Under the pieces are notes generated by a model. The model worked only from the letters and a program-made list of their open reading frames with translations. It was not told the DNA's origin and made no database searches. DNA of 64,000 nt, from NCBI RefSeq assembly GCF_042665075.1, contig NZ_JBHTBR010000002.1, forward strand, positions 1,302,001 to 1,366,000. The letters are read 5' to 3'. This document shows positions 42,958-52,021 of the stretch, piece after piece; position 1 is the first letter of the stretch; the number at the start of each line of letters is the position of its first letter. The stretch comes from Hirschia litorea (GTDB taxonomy: Bacteria; Pseudomonadota; Alphaproteobacteria; Caulobacterales; Hyphomonadaceae). Both the position numbers and the translations under genes were made by a program.

Positions 42958-43716
42958 CTATTCCTCAGAATTGGGTGTTTCCAGTTTAACAGATTTGGGA
43001 CCAAACTTTTTCCATGCAACAGGTATCAGGGAAACAACCCCTAGCGCGAGAAAAGCTGGCATCAGATTTTTTGCAAGTCCAGCAAGGTCAGGCGTTTGCC
43101 CAGCATCAAAAGTTGCGCCAAGGCCAGCGCCAATCCAAGTGTATGCCACAACTCCGGGAATAATACCCAACATTGTTGTCATCGCATATTGGCTATATTT
43201 GGCACCCAACAGAGCCGGCGCAATATTCGCGACCGGATAAGGAACAACCGGCAAAAACCGTAAAGCAAACATATAAGACAGCGCATCTTCTTTGAAGCCA
43301 GCTTCCATCTTCTTCACAAATGGTCCTGCACGCTCTTGTAATGTTGTGCCAAGAGATGTTTTCGCTGCAAAAAACAATGCAGATGCACCAAGAGTCGCGC
43401 CCACGACAGTCAAAGCACTCCCGCCTGCAAGCCCAAATAAAAAGCCACCCGAAATCGTAATCCAAAGCGCTCCCGGAATCATAAACAGTGTCGCTGCTGC
43501 GTATATTGCTAGATAAGCCAGTACCGCCAAAATCAGATTATCAGCTACGAACCCTGTCAGATACTCGCGTTGCGTGCGCAATGTTTCAAGGGACAATACT
43601 TTATGCCAACCATTGGCAAAGATAACGACAATAACAATCGCTATTAAATATAGCGGCCATAAACGCACCAGAATGTGTGGCGACTTCTTTGTTATATTTG
43701 GTGAGATATCACTCAT
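42958..43716 (-). CDS. TVP38/TMEM64 (SNARE-assoc/DedA-like) membrane protein
   Basis: A 252-residue protein with five or six predicted helices and the family signature (FMIPGALWITISGGFLFG and F-A-L-RFLPVVPYPVANIAPALLG). TVP38/DedA proteins are lipid scramblase-like or transport proteins with unclear substrates. The start at 43716 (MSDISPN) is chosen because it directly follows the DUF547 stop; an upstream ATG at 43758 lies in the DUF547 coding frame. It is three bases before the flavoprotein start. Confidence 0.88.
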   Translation of the reverse strand: MSDISPNITKKSPHILVRLWPLYLIAIVIVVIFANGWHKVLSLETLRTQREYLTGFVADNLILAVLAYLAIYAAATLFMIPGALWITISGGFLFGLAGGSALTVVGATLGASALFFAAKTSLGTTLQERAGPFVKKMEAGFKEDALSYMFALRFLPVVPYPVANIAPALLGAKYSQYAMTTMLGIIPGVVAYTWIGAGLGATFDAGQTPDLAGLAKNLMPAFLALGVVSLIPVAWKKFGPKSVKLETPNSEE

Positions 43717-43717
43717 T

Positions 43718-44539
43718 TTATTCGCCTTTTTCTTTAACGTCATTGAGCGACCAATCATACCTGTATGATTTGATCATAGTCTCAGCAGATAAATGTGACA
43801 CTAATTCAGGAGAGGCAAATTTCATGAAATGCATAATTTCTCCAACCTGAGACCCGCCAAAGTCTTCACTAAACCAGTCATAAATCTTTGAAACAACTAA
43901 ACGTCCATCCTCTCTTACGCTCACTCCGCGCGGATGGTTGATATAATTGCTAGCTGCTTGGTTTAAATCCACATCCAAGCTTTGCGCTTCCCACGCTTTT
44001 TTCAGTAAATTTGGGCACCCAAGCGAGGCACAATTGACAGCATAGTGTACACGCGGATCATTCCATTTTTTACGTAATATACCGTGTTCAATATCATCAA
44101 GGCTAAGGTCTTTACCCTGCACTTTCACAATATCTTTTTTCCACGGGCCACGTTGAATGAAATTACCTCCAATGTCGCGGATAGATTTTACAGGATATTT
44201 CTCTGTCACAAGCTGAATAGTCAGCGCATTGTATAGATTGGCCCACGCTGCAAACTGCTCATCATCCGTACCTGACTTAAAAACATCGCTTACAGCGAGC
44301 TGTTGGATATATTTATCCAATTTCTGTAAATCATTCGGATTTTGCTTTAAACGCGCGTAATCAAACCGATTAATGCCATCTTGGTTTACTTGAACATACG
44401 CCTGCAAAATTTCAGTCCATGCGCCATGCTGCTCGACACGAACATCTTGCACAACAGGCTCCTGTGCGAGAGCCCCCTGCAAAGGGAAAGCAAGACTTAC
44501 TGCAACTAAAACTGACATTGCGAAGCTACGCATACTCAT
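43718..44539 (-). CDS. DUF547 secreted protein
   Basis: A 273-residue protein with a signal peptide (cleavage near ALA-Q at 25). The DUF547 pattern contains FAAWANLYNALTIQLV and DIEHGILRKKWNDPRVHYAVNCASLGCPNL, with a conserved Cys and His that suggest a thiol-based or peptidase-like catalytic site, not proven. It is first in the DUF547-TVP38-flavoprotein-kinase operon. Confidence 0.9.
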   Translation of the reverse strand: MSMRSFAMSVLVAVSLAFPLQGALAQEPVVQDVRVEQHGAWTEILQAYVQVNQDGINRFDYARLKQNPNDLQKLDKYIQQLAVSDVFKSGTDDEQFAAWANLYNALTIQLVTEKYPVKSIRDIGGNFIQRGPWKKDIVKVQGKDLSLDDIEHGILRKKWNDPRVHYAVNCASLGCPNLLKKAWEAQSLDVDLNQAASNYINHPRGVSVREDGRLVVSKIYDWFSEDFGGSQVGEIMHFMKFASPELVSHLSAETMIKSYRYDWSLNDVKEKGE

Positions 44540-44582
44540 TGATCCTTCTAATTAAGAGATCAACAAATAGCAGACTTCATTC

Positions 44583-44639
44583 AAAAAATATCCTCACATC
44601 CCTATCAGCGCCTCTAACAAGCGCGTGATCAGATGTGAG
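44583..44639 (-). terminator. Terminator after the DUF262 gene
   Basis: On the minus strand CTCACATC...GATGTGAG encloses an inner GCGC stem and is followed by GATATTTTTTG. It separates the DUF262 gene from the DUF547 operon. Confidence 0.7.
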
Positions 44640-44657
44640 AACATCCTTATACTTTAC

Positions 44658-46490
44658 TTAGGCGTCTACGTCCCAAGCAAGTTGTTCAATTGCAAATTCA
44701 CGCATCCGCTCAGACCGAGCCACAATATCTTGAGGTCGCCATTTATTGAGCTGCGCCACTTCTGCAGACATCGCAAATGGCTTTGGCATGTCTCGGTAAA
44801 ACTGAACTTTTTCAGCAAAATCACCTGACCCCGCCTTATTGTTTGTTTCCTTATCTATAAGGATAAGATTGCCCAACATGTTGCACAAACCTAAACGCGC
44901 ATCCGGGTCTGGAAAATCAATGGCCCATTGTTTTGCATCTGGAGAAGGTGATGTTGGCATAACGTGCTCTACAGTCCCCCCTGCTACGTAATCAGGCAGC
45001 GCTTCACGTGTCCAATGCAGGCTTTCTAACCAACGCAAAAACGCGACACGTGCTTCATAATCATCAAATCCTGTAGAAAGCTGACGTAATGCACGATCCT
45101 TCTGGGTCGGCTTCAAACGCAATGCTCCATATGTCAGAGACATACAATTGCGAGACTTCCCATCGCTTGTCAGCCCTTCAGACTGCTCAATAGAACGACG
45201 AATGATTGCGTGACGCGCCTTCGCTCCCAATCCAGCCAGAGAAATCGCCATCGCGCGACGATGAAAGTCCGCAAAACGATTTTCTACAGCATCCATGCGC
45301 CGTTTATTGTTTTCTTTCTTTGCCTGCTGATACACAAACAAGAAATGCAGCGCCAAAGGCTTCCATTCGTTCCAATTCTGCAACCCAAGTCGCCATAAAT
45401 CTCCCCCGAATGGATCTTGCTGTGGATCAAACAATGCCGTTTTCATTTCACGCCATGCTTTAGACAGCCCTTCGAGACGATCCATCCATTCCAAAATGGC
45501 AAACCCAGGCCGCGCCTCCGCTAGATAATCTCCAAACTCAACAAGATGCGTCGGCCCCTGTTGCTCACGGCGCTCTATATAATCTACGGCGCTCATAAAG
45601 GTTTCAAGGTCGGGTGTCGTCGCAATACGATCCCACGCGTCTTTAACTTGACGTGCACGCTCATCATTGCCTGCAATATCCATCAAGACACCCTTTAGGA
45701 TATCCACTGATGAAAGTGCCACACCGCGCTGATTGGATGTCACAAATGCCTGACGGGCAAGGCGCATATCCGCAATTTGAATCGCCACGACACGCACACG
45801 CGTCATCAAGAACTCAGCAAATGATGTTAATTCTGTTGCGCTCATATCTTGAGTTAGTCGACGAAACTCTCGAATTGCGCGGGTCACACGCCCACGCGGC
45901 GTATCTGATTCAAGATTACGACGTGGCTTGATGCTCTCTCCACGCTTTTGCGCCAGCTCCGCAAGCCAACGCGCTGTTCCCGTTTCTTTGTGGCTCTTAG
46001 CCGGATAAGTCAGCCGATACCCACATTCAGGATCTTCCACAAATGTGTGCAGCCAATCACCCCACTCCTTAGACACTTGAGATACGCGGTCACGCAAAAC
46101 AGACAATAATATTGTCAAACTGGTCAAACGCTGAAGCCCGTCATAAACTTCACTTATTCCGCTAACGGGCGGCGCAAGATACATGGGGCCAAGCAAATAA
46201 GCATTTGGTGGACCTTCAATCACGGCATCAATTTCCGGAGCTACCCCAGACAAATCCCCCGCCGCCAATTCTTCTGGCGTTAACTCTGGTAAGCTAAGAT
46301 CTTCTTCTTCCGCACTTCCTTGGTAATGCGCTGAAAATACGCGATATATATCCTCAAACAACGCGACGCAGTTAGCAGCTTCCCACTTAAAGTCACGCTG
46401 AATGCTCGCAGGTTGAAATAATCTTTTCCCGATTAAAGATCCTATTGTTTCAACACGTGTTGCAATATCATTTGTTGGTTGAGCGACCAT
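44658..46490 (-). CDS. GmrSD-like DUF262/DUF1524 protein
   Basis: A 610-residue single-chain protein. The N-terminal DUF262 has the ParB-like RDFKW (32-36) and DGLQRLTS (117-124); SNQRGVALSSVDILKG lies around 250. The C-terminal DUF1524 has the HNH-like EHVMP near 505 and GNLILIDKETNNKAGSGDF...K near 545-560. GmrSD proteins are nucleotide-dependent restriction enzymes acting on modified (glucosylated hydroxymethyl-cytosine) phage DNA. Usually DGQQR occurs, so the DGLQR change deserves attention. It is a solitary gene next to rpmH, with its own terminator. Confidence 0.85.
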   Translation of the reverse strand: MVAQPTNDIATRVETIGSLIGKRLFQPASIQRDFKWEAANCVALFEDIYRVFSAHYQGSAEEEDLSLPELTPEELAAGDLSGVAPEIDAVIEGPPNAYLLGPMYLAPPVSGISEVYDGLQRLTSLTILLSVLRDRVSQVSKEWGDWLHTFVEDPECGYRLTYPAKSHKETGTARWLAELAQKRGESIKPRRNLESDTPRGRVTRAIREFRRLTQDMSATELTSFAEFLMTRVRVVAIQIADMRLARQAFVTSNQRGVALSSVDILKGVLMDIAGNDERARQVKDAWDRIATTPDLETFMSAVDYIERREQQGPTHLVEFGDYLAEARPGFAILEWMDRLEGLSKAWREMKTALFDPQQDPFGGDLWRLGLQNWNEWKPLALHFLFVYQQAKKENNKRRMDAVENRFADFHRRAMAISLAGLGAKARHAIIRRSIEQSEGLTSDGKSRNCMSLTYGALRLKPTQKDRALRQLSTGFDDYEARVAFLRWLESLHWTREALPDYVAGGTVEHVMPTSPSPDAKQWAIDFPDPDARLGLCNMLGNLILIDKETNNKAGSGDFAEKVQFYRDMPKPFAMSAEVAQLNKWRPQDIVARSERMREFAIEQLAWDVDA

Positions 46491-46619
46491 AAACGCAAGA
46501 CATCCCTAATTAATTCCCCAGCCATCCGGTTTTGCACTATCTACTATACAAGGTAAACTACAGAAAGCTATCAAGACGCATATTGCCTGCCTAATGATCA
46601 AACTTTTGGCAAAAACCTC

Positions 46620-46646
46620 TTGACTTCCACCACCCCAGCCTATAGC
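46620..46646 (+). promoter_or_regulatory. Likely promoter of rpmH
   Basis: TTGACT at 46620-46625 and TATAGC at 46641-46646 with a 15-base spacer, about 45 bases before the rpmH start. The spacer is shorter than ideal, so this is a tentative call. Confidence 0.4.
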
Positions 46647-46690
46647 AACCGCACCTTCTTATTGAGATTTTTATTTAGAGGGCGTGAGCC

Positions 46691-46825
46691 GTGAAACGTA
46701 CATTTCAACCGAGCAACCTCGTTCGCAAACGCCGCCACGGCTTCCGCTCGCGGATGGCTACGGCAAACGGTCAGAAAGTATTGGCCCGTCGTCGTGCTAA
46801 AGGCCGGAAGAAGCTATCGGCTTAA
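46691..46825 (+). CDS. rpmH: 50S ribosomal protein L34
   Basis: Too short for most gene callers: 44 residues starting with GTG. The sequence starts MKRTFQPSNLVRKRRHGF and ends ARRRAKGRKKLSA, a perfect L34. It is a component of the large ribosomal subunit. rnpA starts six bases after it, the classic rpmH-rnpA pair. Confidence 0.97.
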   Translation: MKRTFQPSNLVRKRRHGFRSRMATANGQKVLARRRAKGRKKLSA

Positions 46826-46830
46826 GGCTG

Positions 46831-47358
46831 ATGGCGTCTGAGGCGCTGAACGAGACTATCATAAACCGCGTCGAGCGCTTACGCGTTCGGCGCGCGTTTT
46901 TATTTGTGGCACAAGGATATGCTGAGCGCAGACGTTCTGTCGTCGTGCAAGCAAGAGTACGTCCCCCTGCTTCTCCACCAGAAGCCACTGATTCCTCAAT
47001 AAACAATTCCGTCAAAACTTTATCACATCCCACAAAGTCTGATCATTTTGCAGGCGCAGGATTTACTGCGACAAAAAAAATAGGTGGCGCAGTCGTGCGA
47101 AACCGCGCAAAACGGCGACTTCGTGAGGCTTCTACCCAATTGATGCACAAACATGCACTTGCGGGAGTGGATTATGTATTTATAGCAAGACGGGATACAA
47201 CGACGCGTGAATGGCCCGCACTGCTTGACGATATGGAAAGCGCATTGATAAGCCTGCGTCAGAAAATTTTATCAGGTGCTCCACCTGACCCGAAACCAGA
47301 TCGTTACCGCTCACCGCGCAAAGGCAAACGCGCTGTCAGCCAAAAGAACAAGAAGTAG
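46831..47358 (+). CDS. rnpA: Ribonuclease P protein component, with insertion
   Basis: The RNR motif GGAVVRNRAKRRLREA and the flanking GFTATKKI identify RnpA, which helps the RNase P RNA cut tRNA 5' leaders. At 175 residues it is longer than the usual 110-125. A proline/serine-rich insertion of about 30 residues lies between the first strand (VVVQARV) and GFTATKK, and a basic tail extends the C-terminus. The tail overlaps nothing after the yidC start correction. It is cotranscribed with rpmH and yidC. Confidence 0.9.
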   Translation: MASEALNETIINRVERLRVRRAFLFVAQGYAERRRSVVVQARVRPPASPPEATDSSINNSVKTLSHPTKSDHFAGAGFTATKKIGGAVVRNRAKRRLREASTQLMHKHALAGVDYVFIARRDTTTREWPALLDDMESALISLRQKILSGAPPDPKPDRYRSPRKGKRAVSQKNKK

Positions 47359-47371
47359 AGAGCCCGCAACT

Positions 47372-49186
47372 ATGCAGCAACAGCCACAAGACCAAAAAAG
47401 TTTTTTGATTGGGATAGGCCTCGTCCTCTGTGTGATGGCGATTTCTCAAATCTTTATCTGGGGCCCTCAACAAGAGGCACGCCAAAAAGCAGCGCAAGAA
47501 GCTCAAGCTCTCCAAGCTAGCCAAGCACCTGCAAATAGTGCTGACACGCTAGGCGGCTCATCCTCCAACGCAACGCTTGTTGATCGTACAGAACTTCTTT
47601 CAAACTCAAACGCCGGTGGACGCGTCACCTTTGATGCTCCTGGCGTTGACGGATCAATCTCTCTAAAGGGTGCACGCCTAGATGATTTATCAATGAAGCG
47701 TCACTTTGAAGACCTTGAAGATAAAGAAGAAGTTCACCTCCTTTCCCCACAAGGGGCCAAAGGCGCATATTACGCAGCACTTGGTTGGCGCGGTGATGCT
47801 GATCGTCTTCCCGGCGTCAGCACGGAATGGACCCAAATTGGCGGCACAACATTAACGCCAACAACTCCAATCACATTGGGATATGAAACGGCACAATTGA
47901 CATTCAGACGTCATATCGAAGTCGATGACAATTATATGTTCACCTACACAGATACAGTGTCCAACAAAAGCGGCGAAACGCTCTCTATTCGTCCTTTTGG
48001 TATTATGCGCCAATTTGGTATGCCCGATGACTGGAAACCTTTCTACATTCTACACGAAGGCGCTGTTGGAATGGCTGGGAACAAGCTCCAGCTTCAAAAA
48101 TACAAAAACCTAGATAAAGGCAAAAACCTTTCATATTCATCCCAAGGTGGATGGATTGGTCTTACTCAGAAATACTGGATGACAGCGTTCATTCCTGCCC
48201 AATCAGAAGCTATTAATGTCCAGTCTAAGGTTGTGATGGATGGGCTTCGTCCAACTTATGTCGCCTCAATCGAAGGTGCAGACCACGCTCTTCCACCAAA
48301 TGGTAGCTTCACATATTCTCAGCGTATTTTTGCAGGTGCAAAACGCGTAAAAGTTCTTGAAGCTTACGAAAAAGGTGAAACAGGCCAAGAAGCAATTCCT
48401 CGCTTCACGGACGCTGTGGACTGGGGTAATTTCTGGTTCTTCACAAAGCCATTCTTCTGGTTCCTAAACATCTTTAACGGTTGGTTTGGTAACTTTGGTC
48501 TCGCTATTCTTGCGCTCACAGTTATCGTAAAACTGGCATTCTTCCCTATTCAGAATAAAGCCTACGCATCGATGGCGAAAATGCGTAAACTTGCCCCTGA
48601 AATGGAAGCTCTAAAAAAGAAGTTTGGAGACGACAGACAGCGCCTCCAGCAAGAAACAATGGAGCTATACAAACGCGAGAAGGCAAACCCATTCTCTGGA
48701 TGTTTACCGCTCATCCCGCAAATGTTTGTATTCTACGGCCTCTACAAGACACTCTTTGTTACCCTAGAAATGCGCCATGAACCTTTCTTTGGCTGGATCA
48801 AAGACTTGTCCGCGCCAGACCCAACATCCTTCTTAAATTTGTTTGGTCTCTTGCCATTTGACCCAAGCAATATCCCACTTCTTGGTGCAGTCGCCATTGG
48901 TGTCTTGCCGCTAATGTATGGTTTCACAATGTGGCTCCTACAAAACCTTTCGCCACCACCACCAGACCCAAGCCAGCGCATGATGATGCAGTTCTTGCCA
49001 ATCGTATTCACATTCCTATTTGCAGGGTTTGCTGCTGGTCTTGTGATTTACTGGACATGGTCAAACATTCTCTCCATCGCGCAACAATATTACATCATGC
49101 GCCAAAACGGTGTAGAAACCCAATTTGACAAATTCCTTAAGTCTAAATTTGGCAAAGGTGACACACCGCCTGCCAATTCTGATTAA
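47372..49186 (+). CDS. yidC: Membrane protein insertase YidC
   Basis: A 604-residue YidC with an N-terminal anchor helix (SFLIGIGLVLCVMAISQIFIWG), a large periplasmic domain and the five-helix 60KD_IMP core (about 365-590) including KANPFSGCLPLIPQMFVFYGLYK. It inserts membrane proteins with or without SecYEG. The start at 47372 (MQQQPQDQKS) is preferred because the upstream extension lies in the rnpA frame. The terminator at 49229-49250 follows. Confidence 0.95.
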   Translation: MQQQPQDQKSFLIGIGLVLCVMAISQIFIWGPQQEARQKAAQEAQALQASQAPANSADTLGGSSSNATLVDRTELLSNSNAGGRVTFDAPGVDGSISLKGARLDDLSMKRHFEDLEDKEEVHLLSPQGAKGAYYAALGWRGDADRLPGVSTEWTQIGGTTLTPTTPITLGYETAQLTFRRHIEVDDNYMFTYTDTVSNKSGETLSIRPFGIMRQFGMPDDWKPFYILHEGAVGMAGNKLQLQKYKNLDKGKNLSYSSQGGWIGLTQKYWMTAFIPAQSEAINVQSKVVMDGLRPTYVASIEGADHALPPNGSFTYSQRIFAGAKRVKVLEAYEKGETGQEAIPRFTDAVDWGNFWFFTKPFFWFLNIFNGWFGNFGLAILALTVIVKLAFFPIQNKAYASMAKMRKLAPEMEALKKKFGDDRQRLQQETMELYKREKANPFSGCLPLIPQMFVFYGLYKTLFVTLEMRHEPFFGWIKDLSAPDPTSFLNLFGLLPFDPSNIPLLGAVAIGVLPLMYGFTMWLLQNLSPPPPDPSQRMMMQFLPIVFTFLFAGFAAGLVIYWTWSNILSIAQQYYIMRQNGVETQFDKFLKSKFGKGDTPPANSD

Positions 49187-49228
49187 GCGTCTAAAACTAG
49201 ACGAAACTTTCAAAACATACCAAATTGC

Positions 49229-49250
49229 AACGGGGCCATCTGGCCCCGTT
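49229..49250 (+). terminator. Terminator-like hairpin after yidC
   Basis: AACGGGGCCA and TGGCCCCGTT form a 10-bp stem with a two-base loop, followed by a short pyrimidine run (CTCTTATT), so termination may be partial. Confidence 0.65.
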
Positions 49251-49279
49251 CTCTTATTAAGCCCTGATAGAGCCAAGCC

Positions 49280-49921
49280 ATGACAAGCGATGAATACGAC
49301 TACCCTGCCGCTCAAATAGAAGATGGACGCAAACTCTTCGCGTCTGAGGTCAATTTCGTCAAAGGTGTCGTAAATATGAAAGGTCTGCCGCCAGCCGATA
49401 GACCTGAAATCGCATTTGCCGGACGTTCAAATGTAGGAAAATCTTCCCTTATTAACGCCCTCTTCAATCGCAAACAGCTTGCACGCGCCTCAGGACAACC
49501 GGGCCGCACCCAAGAAATCAACTTCTTCTCAATCCTAGAAGACCTCTTTGTCGTTGACCTTCCTGGATATGGGTACGCCGTTGCCCCCAAAGCCGTTGTC
49601 GATAAATGGACAGCCTTCACACAAACTTACCTACGTGGACGCACTAATCTTCAGCGTGTTTTCCTTTTGATCGATTCTCGCCGAGGCGTAACTGATGTAG
49701 ACAAAGGCATTATGAAAACGCTCGATCGCGCAGCAATGAATTATCAAATCGTGCTCACAAAAGCTGATAAACTCAAAAAATCAGAACTTGATGATGTTAT
49801 GGAAGGGGCAGTTCAAGCTATCAAAAAACACCCTGCCGCTCATCCGCGTATCATGATGACATCTTCAGAAAAGGGTATGGGACTTCCAGAACTTAAAGCG
49901 GAAATTGTTGCCCTCATCTAA
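49280..49921 (+). CDS. engB: Ribosome-biogenesis GTPase EngB/YihA
   Basis: A 213-residue GTPase. The P loop is GRSNVGKSS at 48-56, G3 is DLPGYGYA and G4 is TKADKL, with the G5 SSEKG region near the end. It assists large-subunit assembly. The order yidC-engB-argB is conserved in alphaproteobacteria. Confidence 0.95.
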   Translation: MTSDEYDYPAAQIEDGRKLFASEVNFVKGVVNMKGLPPADRPEIAFAGRSNVGKSSLINALFNRKQLARASGQPGRTQEINFFSILEDLFVVDLPGYGYAVAPKAVVDKWTAFTQTYLRGRTNLQRVFLLIDSRRGVTDVDKGIMKTLDRAAMNYQIVLTKADKLKKSELDDVMEGAVQAIKKHPAAHPRIMMTSSEKGMGLPELKAEIVALI

Positions 49922-50084
49922 CCAAGTAAACCAATATTGTCCTTTGTTTTTCATACACACCCCTTTTGATCTGAATGTCGTTGTCTACATTCTGACCAAA
50001 AATTCCCCCGCCGCCTAAAATTTCTTCACACCATGTGCAAATCCATGCTTTTTTCTAAGCCGCTTTGCCGTTACATAAGTTTAC

Positions 50085-50987
50085 ATGACACACCTTGATC
50101 CCTCAGAACCCGGCGCTCCAACAGTCAACACGCTGTCTGAAGCACTTCCATTCATTCAGCGCTATGACAAGAAAACGATTGTCATCAAATATGGCGGTCA
50201 CGCCATGGCTGATATTTCATTGGCTAAAGAATTTGCGCGCGATGTTGTGTTGCTAAAACACATGGGCGTAAACCCTGTTATCGTGCATGGCGGTGGCCCC
50301 CAAATCGGTGATGCACTCAAACGCCTCAATGTGACCAGCAAATTTGAAGATGGTCTGCGCGTAACAGACGCCGCCACAATGGAAGTTGTGGAAATGGTCC
50401 TCTCTGGCTCAATCAACAAAACTATTGTGCGTGCAATTAATATGGCTGGTGGAAACGCCGTCGGTCTTTCAGGTGCTGACTCAAATCTGATTCTAGCTGA
50501 AAAAGCCCATAAAGTACGCAAAGACCCAGATTCCAATATAGAGCGCGTCCTTGATCTAGGATTTGTCGGCGAGCCCGTTCACGTCAATCCAGTCATTTTA
50601 GAAACACTCGCTTCTCAGGATACCGATTTCATCCCCGTTGTAGCCCCTGTTGGCTTCGGCGTGAATGGTGAAAGCTACAATATCAATGCAGATACAGCAG
50701 CCGGTGCAATTGCCAGCGCTTTAAAAGCAGAACGCCTCTTGCTCTTAACCGATATCAAAGGCGTATTAGATCAAAACAAAGAACTCATCCGCGAGCTAGA
50801 TGTGGAAACAGCATCAAAGCTCATCGCATCTGGTGTCATAAGTGGTGGTATGATCCCAAAAATTGAAACAGCACTCGCTGCTGTAAAGAATGGTGTGAAA
50901 GCATCTGTCATTCTTGATGGTCGCACGCCTCACGCCCTTTTAACGGAGTTGTTCACTGATCATGGTGCTGGAACGCTTATCTCTTAA
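50085..50987 (+). CDS. argB: Acetylglutamate kinase
   Basis: A 300-residue amino acid kinase: KYGGHAM, VHGGGPQIG, SGADSN and the loop LTDIKGVLD. It phosphorylates N-acetylglutamate in arginine synthesis. The C-terminal part VISGGMIPKIETALAAVKNGVKASVILDG (seen as pieces) is the arginine-responsive region. The next gene overlaps its 3' end by 26 bases, so they are coupled. Confidence 0.95.
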   Translation: MTHLDPSEPGAPTVNTLSEALPFIQRYDKKTIVIKYGGHAMADISLAKEFARDVVLLKHMGVNPVIVHGGGPQIGDALKRLNVTSKFEDGLRVTDAATMEVVEMVLSGSINKTIVRAINMAGGNAVGLSGADSNLILAEKAHKVRKDPDSNIERVLDLGFVGEPVHVNPVILETLASQDTDFIPVVAPVGFGVNGESYNINADTAAGAIASALKAERLLLLTDIKGVLDQNKELIRELDVETASKLIASGVISGGMIPKIETALAAVKNGVKASVILDGRTPHALLTELFTDHGAGTLIS

Positions 50988-52020
50988 AGCCCTTCGTATT
51001 GCATGTCTCTTTTGTGCGTTTATTGGCGTCAGCCTTCAATTTTCTGATGCACACGCACAATCGCGCTCGCAGGGCTGGCGTTTATGCAATGAAACAAGTT
51101 TTATTCTTGAGGCTGCAACAGGCAGACCTGAAGGCAATTCTTCTATCATTGTTGAAGGGTGGACACGGCTACGTCCAGGTGAATGCCGCATCGCAATTGC
51201 CGCGCCCTTACGCGAAGCCAATTATTATGTGATGGCGCGCTCCTCATCTGCGCATCATGGCGGACAACGCATGTGGGGCGGCGAAATCCCCTTATGTGTT
51301 GACACAACAGGGTCATTTGCCGTCGAAAGCCCAACCTCTTGTACTGCTATGGGCCTTGAAGAGCGCTCATTTCGTGCAGTAAAAATTGAGAACCGCAATA
51401 ATTGGACGACCCGCCTCACAGAAACAGAACCCTATGGGACAAAACTCGCCCAGAATGCGGGTGTGCAGCGTCTCCTCAAAGATGCTGGCGTCGCCAACAC
51501 ATCCATTGATGGATATGTTGGACGCTCTACGCGGGGTGCTATCGCCGCTTTTCTGAACGCCAATAAACTAAGCAAAGATACTCCTGATGCTACGTTGATA
51601 GACATCCTTGAAGAGGTAGCGAACACCCGCTCCCGTCAAGTTGGTATGACAATTTGTAACCGCACACCTAACAAATTATGGGCCGCTATTGGCCGTCGCC
51701 GCGGGAATGGCTGGGAGAGCCGTGGTTGGTGGACGTTGGATTCCGATTCATGCGCACGCACCATTGATGAAAGCCTCATTCCAACACCTCACTATGTGTT
51801 TGCAGAAATGGAAACAGATGACGGGATGCACCGCTTAAAAGTTGCCAGTCACTTATTCTGCATAGCGCGCTCTAAGTTCGCAATCGTTGGACGTGAAGGC
51901 TGTGTTGTACGCGCCTATAAGGAGGCAGAGTTTGTAGAAACTGCGGCCCCGTCAGACGGTAAACTTATTTATGAATTCTTCGAACGAGACTTTGAAGAGG
52001 AACCGAGCGAAGACAATTAA
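50962..52020 (+). CDS. DUF1036 secreted protein with peptidoglycan-binding-like centre
   Basis: A 352-residue protein with a signal peptide (after ALRIACLFCAFIGVSLQFSDAHA). Two DUF1036-like regions flank the centre: about 38-145 (WRLCNETSFILEAATG, WTRLRPGECR) and about 220-320 (MTICNRTPNKLWAAIGRR, WWTLDSDSCARTI). The central VQRLLKDAGV...DGYVGRSTRGAIAAF resembles a peptidoglycan-binding repeat. DUF1036 has unknown function. It overlaps argB by 26 bases. Confidence 0.85.
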   Translation: MVLERLSLKALRIACLFCAFIGVSLQFSDAHAQSRSQGWRLCNETSFILEAATGRPEGNSSIIVEGWTRLRPGECRIAIAAPLREANYYVMARSSSAHHGGQRMWGGEIPLCVDTTGSFAVESPTSCTAMGLEERSFRAVKIENRNNWTTRLTETEPYGTKLAQNAGVQRLLKDAGVANTSIDGYVGRSTRGAIAAFLNANKLSKDTPDATLIDILEEVANTRSRQVGMTICNRTPNKLWAAIGRRRGNGWESRGWWTLDSDSCARTIDESLIPTPHYVFAEMETDDGMHRLKVASHLFCIARSKFAIVGREGCVVRAYKEAEFVETAAPSDGKLIYEFFERDFEEEPSEDN

Positions 52021-52021
52021 T

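Noticed and set aside
46500..46690. Replication origin near rpmH
   Set aside because: No DnaA-box cluster is visible, dnaA is not in the window, and alphaproteobacterial rpmH is often away from oriC.
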